DNA from: Streptomyces sp. SID13726
GTDB lineage: Bacteria; Actinomycetota; Actinomycetes; Streptomycetales; Streptomycetaceae
DNA length: 64,000 nucleotides
Direction: 5' to 3'
NCBI RefSeq assembly: GCF_010548375.1
Contig: NZ_JAAGLY010000026.1
Coordinates: forward strand, 44,528 to 108,527
Positions 45,457-53,482 of this stretch are shown one piece after another. Position numbers and translations under genes: made by a program. The notes below the pieces were generated by a model. It searched no databases. It was not told the origin of the DNA and saw only the letters and a list, made by a program, of their open reading frames with translations. How positions within the stretch are numbered: the first letter of the stretch is position 1; every line of letters begins with the position of its first letter.

Positions 45457-46025
45457 ACCCAAAACCCCCGATCACCTCCGACCCGAGCAACGAGGTGACG
45501 CCCCAAGCCCTGCGCCAGCAGTACGAGTCCGGCGCCACCGTCGACGAACTCGTGACTGCCAGCGGCCTGTCCTACGGCACTGTCCTCAACCGGCTGCACG
45601 ACGCCGGGACCGTCATGCGCACCTCCTGGCAGACCCGCCGGATGCGGCAGAACCCACAAGCCCGCAGGCGCCTGGCGGCCCATCTGCGCACTCTCTACGA
45701 GCAGCACGGCGCCACCCTCACCGAGCTCGCCACGGCGGCGGGAGAGACGCGGCGCGGTGCCCGGCGCCTGCTGATCGAGGCGGGCGGCACCGTGCGCTCG
45801 ACCCGGCAGACGCAGCGGATGCGCGCCGCAGCGCGGGCCGCCGAACGGTACAAGGTTGCGGTGTCCCTGCGGGCCCGGTACGAGGCCGGAGACACGGTCC
45901 CGAACCTCGCCAGGGAGTACAGCTACTCCATCGCCACGGTCTACCGGTTCCTGCATCAAGCAGGCACTCGCATGCGGCCCCAGCACAAGCACGGACCGAC
46001 CCACGACCCGAGGGAGCGGCCATGA
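45453..46025 (+). CDS. Protein with three tandem helix-turn-helix units
   Basis: A 190-aa protein made mostly of three similar units of about 50 residues: LRQQYESGATVDELVTASGL with YGTVLNRLHDAG, LRTLYEQHGATLTELATAAG with RRLLIEAGG, and LRARYEAGDTVPNLAREYSY with ATVYRFLHQAG. Each looks like a resolvase/Hin-type helix-turn-helix. It probably binds a repeated or long DNA site. It is coupled to the upstream gene by ATGA and is followed by parA. Confidence 0.78.
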   Translation: MNPKPPITSDPSNEVTPQALRQQYESGATVDELVTASGLSYGTVLNRLHDAGTVMRTSWQTRRMRQNPQARRRLAAHLRTLYEQHGATLTELATAAGETRRGARRLLIEAGGTVRSTRQTQRMRAAARAAERYKVAVSLRARYEAGDTVPNLAREYSYSIATVYRFLHQAGTRMRPQHKHGPTHDPRERP

Positions 46026-46193
46026 GCCCCCTCGTCCGCGCGGGTGTTGTCCACCCCGCCTGGCAGATCAAAGAGTCGGCCGCCTGCCATGCCGGCCGCC
46101 AAAGGACAGCACGGGCGCCCCCTGTCGTCGGCCCACTCGTCAACGCACGCACCCAGACAGCACCCATTCCCTATTGCAGGAGATCACGCACAC

Positions 46194-46907
46194 GTGAACG
46201 AGAACACCCGTCACAAGACCCTGGCCGCGGCCACAGAACACGTCTGGGACGCGTTCGTGATCGTCGTCGGCATGCTCAAGGGCGGCACCGGCAAGACCAC
46301 CTCCGCCTGGTTCATCGCCCTCTACTACGCCGTCGTCCTCGACCTGCCGACCCTGCTGCTGGACGCGGACGCGACCAGTCAGTCCGCCTACGACTGGTTC
46401 AAGGTCGCCCAGGCCGCCGGCTTCGAGATCCCGGCCAACCTGGTTGTCGAGCGGTACCCGTTCGACGACATCGCCGAGTACATCCGCACCCAGCGGGGCG
46501 AGTTCGGCGCGGTCGTGGTCGACGCCGGCGGCGGCAGCGCCCGGATCTTCCACGAGGCTGTTACCGAGGCGAACCTGCTGCTCGTACCGGTCGCCCCCAC
46601 CAAGATCGAGCGCCGCAAGCTCGTGGCCACCTTCGACGAGGCCGAGCGCGCCGCCGCCCGCAACGAGCAGGGCGTCACCGCCCATGTGGTGATGGTCAAG
46701 GCCGACGACCGCACCAGCCTGCCCAGCCGGGCCAAGGAGCATCTGCTAGAGCCCGCCCAGGGCGAGGGCATCGGCCTGGACCGCGACGAGCCGTTCCCGC
46801 TCGCCGAGACCACCATCCACTCCTGGGTGCACTACATGGAGGCCTTCGGTGAGATCCCGACCGAACTGAGCGAGTACGCCAACCTGATGAAGGAGCTCAC
46901 CGCATGA
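46194..46907 (+). CDS. ParA-family partition ATPase
   Basis: A 237-aa ParA-like ATPase. Deviant Walker A is GMLKGGTGKTTSAW near residue 26; Walker B-like VVVDAGGG and the LLLVPVAPTKIERRKL segment follow. It drives partition of plasmids or elements with a ParB-like partner, here the next gene, which starts inside its stop (ATGA). The GTG at 46194 was chosen for AGGAGA upstream; the frame extends further up without similarity. Confidence 0.9.
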   Translation: MNENTRHKTLAAATEHVWDAFVIVVGMLKGGTGKTTSAWFIALYYAVVLDLPTLLLDADATSQSAYDWFKVAQAAGFEIPANLVVERYPFDDIAEYIRTQRGEFGAVVVDAGGGSARIFHEAVTEANLLLVPVAPTKIERRKLVATFDEAERAAARNEQGVTAHVVMVKADDRTSLPSRAKEHLLEPAQGEGIGLDRDEPFPLAETTIHSWVHYMEAFGEIPTELSEYANLMKELTA

Positions 46908-47668
46908 GCGAGAAGAACGAGAGGCCGAAGCCCCCGGCCCGCCGCACCGGCGGGCGTGCCCTGGGCGGGGCCAAGAAGACAACCCCGCCGCCTACCGCCG
47001 AGCTCACGCCCGAGCAGTTCGCCGCCGAACAGGCCACCGACCAGAGCGAAGGGGTTGCTGCTGGCGCACCGCAGGTTCAGCACGCTCCTGCTGCGGCTGC
47101 CTTCAAGGCACAGACTCAGGATCTGGCGCACACCGTCGATACTGCCGAGGCGGGGACGGATTCCGCCGACGGCCAGGCCGAGCGGCAGCCACCGTCCGTG
47201 GCCTCGGCTCCCCGGTCCGGAGCGCTTGGGAGCCAGCCCGATCAGTCAGCCGAACTCGATGGGCTGCACAGCCCGTTCCACGCCGCGTCCGCAGTTTCGG
47301 GCACGGCGCCGACCGCCGAGGTCGCCGTCCGCCAGGCGATCCCTCCGGCGGCGGCCAGTACGGCGTTCCCGTTCAGGCCCGACGGTCCTGGACCCCTGCA
47401 GGCACCGGACACTCGACCGCAGGAGCCACCCAGTGAGGGGGCGCCCTACGCCCACGGTCCTGGTCGTCCGGAAAACATCCCCGAGGCCGCCGTCGTCCTC
47501 AACCAGCGCATCATCACGCGCGAGAGTCTCGACTCGTCGGTCCCCGCCGCGTTGAAACTGAAGAAGCGGATCAAACGCTTCGCGCTGGACAACGAACTCG
47601 ACCACCTGCCCATCGGCGACATCGTTTCCGTCGCGCTGGACGAGTGGCTCACCGCCCGCGGGTTTTAA
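46904..47668 (+). CDS. ParB-like partner protein with C-terminal DNA-binding domain
   Basis: A 254-aa protein. Residues 1-190 are low-complexity and disordered (Pro/Ala/Gln). The last 55 residues (VPAALKLKKRIKRFALDNEL then PIGDIVSVALDEWLTARGF) resemble small ribbon-helix-helix or ParB-type DNA-binding domains. A similar domain is encoded again at 47793. It is coupled to parA and sits next to a palindrome cluster, so a centromere-binding role is inferred. Confidence 0.75.
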   Translation: MSEKNERPKPPARRTGGRALGGAKKTTPPPTAELTPEQFAAEQATDQSEGVAAGAPQVQHAPAAAAFKAQTQDLAHTVDTAEAGTDSADGQAERQPPSVASAPRSGALGSQPDQSAELDGLHSPFHAASAVSGTAPTAEVAVRQAIPPAAASTAFPFRPDGPGPLQAPDTRPQEPPSEGAPYAHGPGRPENIPEAAVVLNQRIITRESLDSSVPAALKLKKRIKRFALDNELDHLPIGDIVSVALDEWLTARGF

Positions 47669-47687
47669 GCCCGACCGCAATGCACAA

Positions 47688-47719
47688 GGCGGCCGCCTCC
47701 GTGTCGGGGTGCGGCCGCC
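47688..47719 (+). terminator. Hairpin after the parAB operon
   Basis: GGCGGCCGC (47688-47696) pairs with GCGGCCGCC (47711-47719), 20 bp after the parB-like stop. It looks like a terminator, or part of the neighbouring palindrome array. Confidence 0.6.
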
Positions 47720-47726
47720 CCTGCCG

Positions 47727-47768
47727 ACTATTCCAATAGTCCGCTAGGCGGATAGCTATCCGCCTAGC
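47727..47768. promoter_or_regulatory. Palindrome cluster, candidate parS/centromere
   Basis: ACTATT-cc-AATAGT (47727-47740) is followed by a perfect 26-bp palindrome at 47743-47768 with half-site GCTAGGCGGATAG. Both lie between two genes for similar ParB-like DNA-binding domains and downstream of parA. A partition site or an operator for the 47793 gene is likely. Confidence 0.6.
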
Positions 47769-47792
47769 CAGACCGATCCCGGAGCAGCTCTC

Positions 47793-48110
47793 GTGTCTGA
47801 TCGCTCCCCTTATGCCGCCCGACTACGTGAAATCGCGGACGCCCTCGACACCGAGTTCGAGCCGCGCGACGACGTCCTCACGCCGCACGCCGACACCATG
47901 GACGTCATCAGTAACCGGCACACAAAACGCGGGCAGCTCAACTACGCCGTCCCCGAAGTCCTCCAGTTCCAGCGCCGCATCCGCCGCTGTAACGCCGACA
48001 CCGACATCCCCCACGGCGACATCGTCGCGCTCGCCCTCGACAGCTGGCTGCGCGCCAAGGGCTATCCGCCCGATTCGAAGGACGAAAGACGAATGGGGCT
48101 GGGCGCCAGT
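47793..48110 (+). pseudogene. Second ParB-like DNA-binding domain with lost stop
   Basis: GTG start; about 100 residues are coherent. The domain VPEVLQFQRRIRRCNADTDI then PHGDIVALALDSWLRAKGYP aligns with the end of the parB-like protein upstream. After GYPPDSKDERR the frame runs on without a stop to 49178, antisense to the XRE/ImmA gene, with no protein-like character. The natural 3' end seems to have been lost at a junction near 48100. The short domain may still be made as part of a longer fusion. Confidence 0.55.
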
Positions 48111-48191
48111 GGCCAGTGGCCAGTGACGATCAGGTTGCTCCAGCTTCTTTCCGCATGCGGACCGGTGCCATCTTTGTGCGGTTTCGGGGCG

Positions 48192-49388
48192 TTAGGGCCG
48201 CCCCCCTCTGTGTTCCAGCAGGGAGACCACTCGCCCGCTCGCCTGCTGGCGGCTGCCAGGCGACGGCGCCGGGGTAGGCCATTCGCCGTCCGGCGTCCGG
48301 GCCGTCACCGTGCGGAACAGCTCCGTCGGCATGCGGCACTGCGTCACCAGTTGAGACTCGTCGATGCCTTCTTGCGTCAGCAACTCCACGGCTCTTGGCA
48401 AGAGAGACGGCTGCTCGATAGCGCTGATCAAGCCCGGCTCGTTCCGGCGCCAGCCACGGGCCGAAATGGTCGTCATGGCGTTGCGGTAGGACGTGTCGCT
48501 GAGTCTGCCGAGCCATCGCGCACGGTACAGAAGTGCCTGGATGCTGACGCCCCACTGCTCTTTGAGCCGGGCCAGTGTCTGCCAGGCAGCGCCGCCCATG
48601 GTGGCGGGAAGCAGGCTTCGAATTTGGTCGGCCGGCATGAGCAACTCGGCGGCGAAGCGATGGGCTTGGGCCTCGACGATGCGACCGCCGGGCTCGGCGT
48701 CGCTGTGCATCATCAGGTGTCCCAACTCATGCGCGGCGTCGAAGCGCTGCCGGTAGTAGTCCCGCTTGATGGGGTTGAGGACGACCACAGGGCGCAGTTT
48801 GCTGTCGAACGAGTAGGCGTCGACCGATGCTGTCTGCGGGGGGCTGAAGACCACGAGCACGCCGTGGTTCTCCAGCATCCTGACGATGTGCCCGGCAGGC
48901 CCATCCCCCATCGCCCATTCCTGGCGCAGGAGTTGAGCGGCATGTTCCGGGCCGTCGCCGTCCGGGTCGTCCACTGGCACGGGACAGCTGGGAACGGCAG
49001 GATCCGGGAACTCGACGTGCCGTTCAAGGCTGTTGGTGATGTCCACGGCGAGCTGACCGTAGGCGTAGGCCTGATCTCGGGCCAGCTGGCTGGTGGAGCG
49101 GAGCGAGCGGAAGTGCGGTGCCGTGCAGAGGGCGGCAACATCCTCTGCACGGATCGCGAAGAACCCGGGGTCGACTGACAGGCTCAGGGCCAGTTGCGCC
49201 ACTGTGGCGGCTGTCGGCCGTTTGGCTCCGGACTCCCAGGCCGCCACCGCGGTTGAGCTTTTGTCGACCAGAGCGGCTAGATCGCTTTTGCGCAGGCCCG
49301 CCAGGTGCCTCGCCATTTTGAGGCGGGCACTGTCGAAGAGCGCGGCGACCTCCGCCGCTCGGTCGAGCGTAGACGTACGAGAACTCAC
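48192..49388 (-). CDS. XRE-family regulator with ImmA/IrrE metallopeptidase domain
   Basis: A 398-aa protein. The N-terminal helix-turn-helix is at about 25-75 (LAALVDKSSTAVAAWESGAK), and the ImmA/IrrE domain has HELGH at 220-224 (FDAAHELGHLMMH) with a downstream EAQAHRFAAELLMP glutamate helix. Such proteins cleave or sense a repressor and control mobile elements or stress genes. Its GTG overlaps the stop of the upstream gene (GTGA), so the two are cotranscribed leftward. Confidence 0.9.
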   Translation of the reverse strand: MSSRTSTLDRAAEVAALFDSARLKMARHLAGLRKSDLAALVDKSSTAVAAWESGAKRPTAATVAQLALSLSVDPGFFAIRAEDVAALCTAPHFRSLRSTSQLARDQAYAYGQLAVDITNSLERHVEFPDPAVPSCPVPVDDPDGDGPEHAAQLLRQEWAMGDGPAGHIVRMLENHGVLVVFSPPQTASVDAYSFDSKLRPVVVLNPIKRDYYRQRFDAAHELGHLMMHSDAEPGGRIVEAQAHRFAAELLMPADQIRSLLPATMGGAAWQTLARLKEQWGVSIQALLYRARWLGRLSDTSYRNAMTTISARGWRRNEPGLISAIEQPSLLPRAVELLTQEGIDESQLVTQCRMPTELFRTVTARTPDGEWPTPAPSPGSRQQASGRVVSLLEHRGGRP

Positions 49389-50185
49389 CCTTCACCACTA
49401 GCACGGTTGCCTGGGCGTTCTTCCATGGGCCGGCGCAGGCGAACGGGTGCATCCGGCACGGTGTTCGGCCCGGTCGGCAGCGGCGTGTCATCCGTGCGGC
49501 GTCCGCCGTCGGACGGCGGTGTGCTGAGGATGTCGTGTCGCCAGTGCCATGCCTGTCCCCCGCCGGTATTGAGGCGGGGTCGTCCGAGGACCAGTTCGGT
49601 CCGTCCGCTGAGGGGGTCGAGAGTGTGGGCCACGACGTAGGTTTCGAGGTCCGGTTCCGGCTCTGTCGCCAGCATCTCCAAGCCTCCGAACTCCTCTGCC
49701 TCCAAGCCTTCGAACAGTGAGGGCTGCGGTGGCTCGGGGGTGCGCTGCCTGGCTACCTGTTGTTTGGTCGGGCTCTTCCGGGGCCATGGCAGCCGGTCAA
49801 GTTCTCCGAAGTCGCATGAGGCGAGCAGGAATCGACGCTCATTGTGCGCCCAGCCGGGGCTGCCGTTGAGGTCGGCTCGTCGCACCAGCCCCGCGTCCAG
49901 CTGCGGCATGGTGTCGATGTCCCGTTCGGACAGCTGGTCGTACAGCAGGTCGAGGTCTGCGTCGTCGTTGCCGGAACGCACCGCGTAACGCTCACAAGCG
50001 AACACACGGTCAAGTCGATCACGGAACAATGTGTACCTGAGACTGCCGAGCAAGGCCGCGTCGTGACCGTCGGCCTCGGAGTACGTCTCCAGAGCCCGAG
50101 CGGTAGCTGACAGATACGCCCAGCGCACGCCAGCCAGGAGACCGGCGTCGCCGAACTCCGCGATGACATCCTGGTGTTCACTCAC
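49385..50185 (-). CDS. Unknown protein paired with the XRE/ImmA regulator
   Basis: A 266-aa soluble protein. The N-terminal half is helical (AGVRWAYLSATARALETYSE, LRYTLFRDRLDRVFACERYA). The second half is Pro-rich with a short conserved-looking stretch, ETYVVAHTLDPLSGRTELVL. No family is recognised. It overlaps the XRE/ImmA gene by 4 bp, so it may be that protein's partner or target (toxin-antitoxin-like or element control). Confidence 0.7.
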   Translation of the reverse strand: MSEHQDVIAEFGDAGLLAGVRWAYLSATARALETYSEADGHDAALLGSLRYTLFRDRLDRVFACERYAVRSGNDDADLDLLYDQLSERDIDTMPQLDAGLVRRADLNGSPGWAHNERRFLLASCDFGELDRLPWPRKSPTKQQVARQRTPEPPQPSLFEGLEAEEFGGLEMLATEPEPDLETYVVAHTLDPLSGRTELVLGRPRLNTGGGQAWHWRHDILSTPPSDGGRRTDDTPLPTGPNTVPDAPVRLRRPMEERPGNRASGEG

Positions 50186-50419
50186 GATGATGAAGCTACA
50201 CCATTGCCAGTATTTTGTGCGCTAGAGTGAACCATTCCGGCGTGTCGATGGGCATGAAGCGCACCGATCCGCCCGGCCATCCGACAATTCGGCGGCTCCC
50301 GGACCAAGTGACGCTGAAGCCCGCAGCTGTCGGTGCGACAACCCCAGGCGTGGTAGAAACCGATCGCCCCGGCGTACAGCACGTCCGGCACCGATGCCGG
50401 GACTACATTCGGAGTACCC

Positions 50420-50989
50420 GTGCTTGACCCATGGATGAAGACGATGCTCATCGCGGTGATTACCGCGATGGTGACCACGTTCGCCCTGTCGCGGTTCGCT
50501 CCACGCCTTGAGGCCAGGTCAGTCCGGATCAAGGCGGCCTGGGCCGCGCGGGATGCCTTCTCGGGACACCTCCTGACGATCCTTTCCGCCACAGCCCGGC
50601 TGGAGAACGTGAACCCCGACGAGACAGACGAACCACTGCGCAGCCGAATGCAAGGCGAGTGCGACCGGTGGGCGTCGCAGGTGGAGGAGTCAACCCGCTA
50701 TCTCATCGACCACGCCGAGCAATACGTCCTGACCTACCCCTCGCGGCCACTGGACCTGCATGGGCTGATGACGGGGTTCGTTGTGGCCGCGCGTGGTGTG
50801 TGGCTGTCCGAGCTGCCGCTCCAAGAGCGAGCCCGGCGCGTCGGAGCGCTCGCTGCGCCGGTGCAAGGAATCTTCTTCGCGAAGAAGTCGTACCGCGTAC
50901 TTCACCTCGCCGACGACCGCCAGCGCCTGCGGGAACTGCTGCAGGCCGTCGACGAACCCACCCCGCCCCTAGCCCCCGCTGCGGACTGA
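50420..50989 (+). CDS. Membrane-anchored protein of unknown function
   Basis: A 189-aa protein with one N-terminal membrane helix (KTMLIAVITAMVTTFALSRF, residues 7-26) and a charged helical rest (RIKAAWAARDAFSGHLLTIL, RVLHLADDRQRLRELLQAVD). No family is recognised. GTG start with GGAG upstream. It is divergent from the XRE/ImmA operon across a 234-bp gap. Confidence 0.7.
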   Translation: MLDPWMKTMLIAVITAMVTTFALSRFAPRLEARSVRIKAAWAARDAFSGHLLTILSATARLENVNPDETDEPLRSRMQGECDRWASQVEESTRYLIDHAEQYVLTYPSRPLDLHGLMTGFVVAARGVWLSELPLQERARRVGALAAPVQGIFFAKKSYRVLHLADDRQRLRELLQAVDEPTPPLAPAAD

Positions 50990-51209
50990 ATCTGCTCCAA
51001 GAGACGACTGTGCAGATCCACACCCATTAGTCAGCCATCAACTCGTCGAGCTCTCGTCCGCCTGGGCGCGACGCCTCTCGGTCCACGAGGGGCGACGCAG
51101 AATGGGTCAACCGTGACTGACGGCTCTGCCGCTCCGGGTGATCTCCTCACCCACGGGCACCGGGCGAAACAGCAATGCGGGTGCTTGAGCGGTCGTCCAT
51201 GCTGGGTGA

Positions 51210-52046
51210 GTGAACAATATCGACAGTCGCCTGCACGACACGGGGCAAGCATTCCTGGCTGCGGCGTGGGCTCAGCTGCAGAAGGAGCGGGTGGTTCCTC
51301 CGCCGGCTTTTCACCCGTACCTGGAGGTTGGGCGCGACTACTTCGGATACTCCGTAAGCCTCTGGGCGAGTACCGAGCACTTGAAGAGGCGATCGCCGCT
51401 TCGCATCCTCGGTTCGACGCTGAACGTCCCTTGCATGAGCGTGAATTCCCCGGCGGGTTGATCTTCAGCTTCCTAGAGACATTCATCGCCCGGCTGACGT
51501 GTGCGCGAGGACTTCTCTCCCAATGGGCCAGCTGCAGAGCAGTCGTTGCGCGACCTGATCCAGGCAGTCCACGCAGACGCATATGAGGTGGCGTGCTGCC
51601 GAGTGGTTTCCCACATGACCACGGCGAACGGCCAGCCGGTCGAGTTCACCAAGGTCCGCGTCGAACCAGTGATCGCGGAAGCAGCTGATCACGAGGGCCA
51701 GTTGCAGCGGATCATCTCGACCGTGATCCCTGGCCCGAGGAGCGCCTACGGCCGAGACCGGACGCACGATTTCGCGCCCCCGGAGAGCGTCATCATCGCG
51801 CAAGACAGCGGCGTGAAATCCTTCGATCTGGCCAAGCCACTTTCGCAGCGGATCGAACGGTTCATGTTGCTGGTACGGCTGTTGAAGCCGAGCACCAGTG
51901 AGTCGATGGCGGAGGTCCAAGGAGCAACTCACACGGTCCGAGAGTTCAAGCCCATCATGCTCCGCTTCCGTGGCGCGGGGCCGGGGTTCGGGTCTCCGAC
52001 GCAACTGGCCGCCCGCGTGATCAGGGTCTGCCGCACGATCGGGTGA
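51210..52046 (+). pseudogene. Unknown gene with two compensating frameshifts
   Basis: Three consecutive pieces read like one protein. From GTG 51210, frame 1 gives RLHDTGQAFLAAAWAQLQKE and YLEVGRDYFGYSVSLW, then stops at 51461. A second frame (about 51360-51497) gives EYRALEEAIAASHPRFDAER and LIFSFLETFIARLT. The original frame resumes at 51501 with REDFSPNGPAAEQSLRDLIQ through VREFKPIMLRFRG to a TGA at 52044. The net frame is kept, so two indels of opposite sign are likely. No family is known. The IS3 element begins at the stop codon. Confidence 0.6.
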
Positions 52047-52092
52047 CATCTGAACTGGCTTGCCCTGTAGGGCAGGTGGGAAGGATGTCGCT

Positions 52093-52401
52093 GTGCCCAA
52101 GCCCTATCCCGAAGAGTTCCGCGAGGATGTCGTGCGGGTCGCGAGGAACCGTGGCCCTGGGGTGACGGTCGAGCAGGTGGCCAAGGACTTCGGCGTCCAT
52201 CCGATGACGCTGTGGAAATGGATGCGCCGCGCGGACATCGATGACGGATCAAAGCCCGGGACGACCAGCCAGGAGAACGCGGAACTGCGGGAAGCACGTC
52301 GCCGGATCAAGCTGCTGGGGCAGGAGAACGAGGTCCTGCGCCGGGCGGCGGCCTATCTGTCGCAGGCCCACCTGCCGGGAAAAGGATCTACCCGCTCGTG
52401 A
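52093..52401 (+). CDS. IS3-family transposase OrfA
   Basis: A 102-aa protein with the HTH_Tnp_1 pattern: YPEEFREDVVRVARN, QVAKDFGVHPMTLWKWMRRA, then a leucine-zipper-like ENAELREARRRIKLLGQENE. It binds the terminal repeats. GTG at 52093 was chosen for the family start VPKPYPEEF. Its end overlaps OrfB by 4 bases in another frame. Confidence 0.9.
   Translation: MPKPYPEEFREDVVRVARNRGPGVTVEQVAKDFGVHPMTLWKWMRRADIDDGSKPGTTSQENAELREARRRIKLLGQENEVLRRAAAYLSQAHLPGKGSTRS
52377..52383 (+). promoter_or_regulatory. -1 ribosomal frameshift heptamer G-GGA-AAA
   Basis: In the OrfA frame the codons GGA AAA follow a G, a canonical slippery heptamer. Slipping one base back reads AAA AGG ATC TAC, giving KRIYPLVKEL and joining OrfA to OrfB as in other IS3 elements. 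Confidence 0.75.
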
Positions 52402-53255
52402 AAGAGCTGGCCGCGGACGGTCTGCCCGTCACGGTCACGTGCCGGGTGTTGAAGCTCGCCAGACAGCCTTACTGCCGCTGGCTCGACAAGCCGGTGGCCG
52501 ACTCCGTGCTGGAGGAGGCGCATCGCGCGAACGCGCTGTTCGACGCCCACCGTGACGACCCGGAGTTCGGCTACCGCTTCCTGGCCGACGAAGCGCGTGG
52601 TGCCGGGTCCGCCATGGCGGACCGGACCGCGTGGCGGATCTGCCGGGACAACCGCTGGTGGAGCGTGTTCGGGAAGAAACGCTCCCGGGGCAAGAAGGCG
52701 GGCCCTCCGGTGCACGACGACCTCGTCCGTCGTGACTTCACCGCAGCCGGCCCGAACCGGCTATGGCTCGCCGACATCACCGAGCATGCCACCGGCGAAG
52801 GGAAGTTGTATCTCTGTGCGATCAAGGACGTCTTCAGCAGACGGATTGTCGGCTACTCCATCGACGCGCGGATGAAGTCCCGCCTGGCCGTGGCTGCCCT
52901 GGACAACGCTGTGGCCCGGCGTGAAGACGTTGCCGGGTGCGTTCTGCACAGTGATCGCGGATCGCAATTCCGGTCGCGGAAGTTCGTCCAGGCGCTCGCC
53001 CGCCACCGGATGGCCGGATCGATAGGGCGAGTCGGGGCAGCCGGCGACAACACGGCCATGGAGTCCTTCTTCAGCCTGCTGCAGAAGAACGTCCTGGACC
53101 GCCGAAGCTGGTCCACTCACGGGGAACTGCGGATCGCGATCGTGACCTGGATTGAACGGATCTACCACCGACGTCGAAGACAAGCCTCGTTCGGCCGGCT
53201 CACTCCCGTCGAGTTCGAGACGGTCACGACCCCATCGGCCCTCCGGGCCGCGTAA
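52398..53255 (+). CDS. IS3-family transposase OrfB (DDE integrase)
   Basis: A 285-aa catalytic subunit. The DDE residues are visible: Asp in RLWLADITEHATGEG, Asp in VLHSDRGSQFRS, and Glu in GDNTAMESFFSLLQKN; the C-terminus has the usual IERIYHRRRRQ region. It appears intact, so the element may be active when fused to OrfA by frameshifting. Confidence 0.93.
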   Translation: MKELAADGLPVTVTCRVLKLARQPYCRWLDKPVADSVLEEAHRANALFDAHRDDPEFGYRFLADEARGAGSAMADRTAWRICRDNRWWSVFGKKRSRGKKAGPPVHDDLVRRDFTAAGPNRLWLADITEHATGEGKLYLCAIKDVFSRRIVGYSIDARMKSRLAVAALDNAVARREDVAGCVLHSDRGSQFRSRKFVQALARHRMAGSIGRVGAAGDNTAMESFFSLLQKNVLDRRSWSTHGELRIAIVTWIERIYHRRRRQASFGRLTPVEFETVTTPSALRAA

Positions 53256-53267
53256 CCGAGCCTGTCA

Positions 53268-53482
53268 CCCAACCCTGCAGCAGACCCCTGGGCTATTGGA
53301 GAGCTGAGCAAGGGTTGCCGGCACGCCGGTGAGCTGCGTGTCCACCAACCCGGCCCATTTGTCGTCGGGCAGCGTCCCAGAGAGGGGCGAGCGCGTCCGT
53401 GATCATCCGGGTGGAGCGGCCCAAAACGCGGGCGAGTTGCTTCTCGTACTTGTGAGTGCCGGACGCGGACAACCAGCCTTGT
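53268..53482 (-). pseudogene. Possible remnant of an unknown gene
   Basis: On the minus strand one frame gives GTHKYEKQLARVLGRSTRMI TDALAPL (53375-53475) and the next frame continues LPDDKWAGLVDTQLTGVPAT LAQLSNSP (53285-53370). Both look protein-like and adjoin, suggesting a frameshifted tail of an older gene. No family is recognised, and it could be chance in high-GC DNA. Confidence 0.35.

Larger units (their letters stand above)
52044..53267 (+). mobile_element. IS3-family insertion sequence
   Basis: The element contains orfA and orfB with a -1 slippery site. Possible ends are TGACA at 52044-52048 and TGTCA at 53263-53267 (5-bp perfect terminal repeat, weak beyond that). I saw no clear target duplication, so the boundaries are provisional. 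The left end overlaps the stop of the frameshifted gene. Confidence 0.75.

Noticed and set aside
46022..46852. 276-codon frame starting at ATGA after the triple-HTH gene
   Set aside because: It mostly lies in the wrong frame of parA and is Arg-rich; parA has clear Walker motifs.
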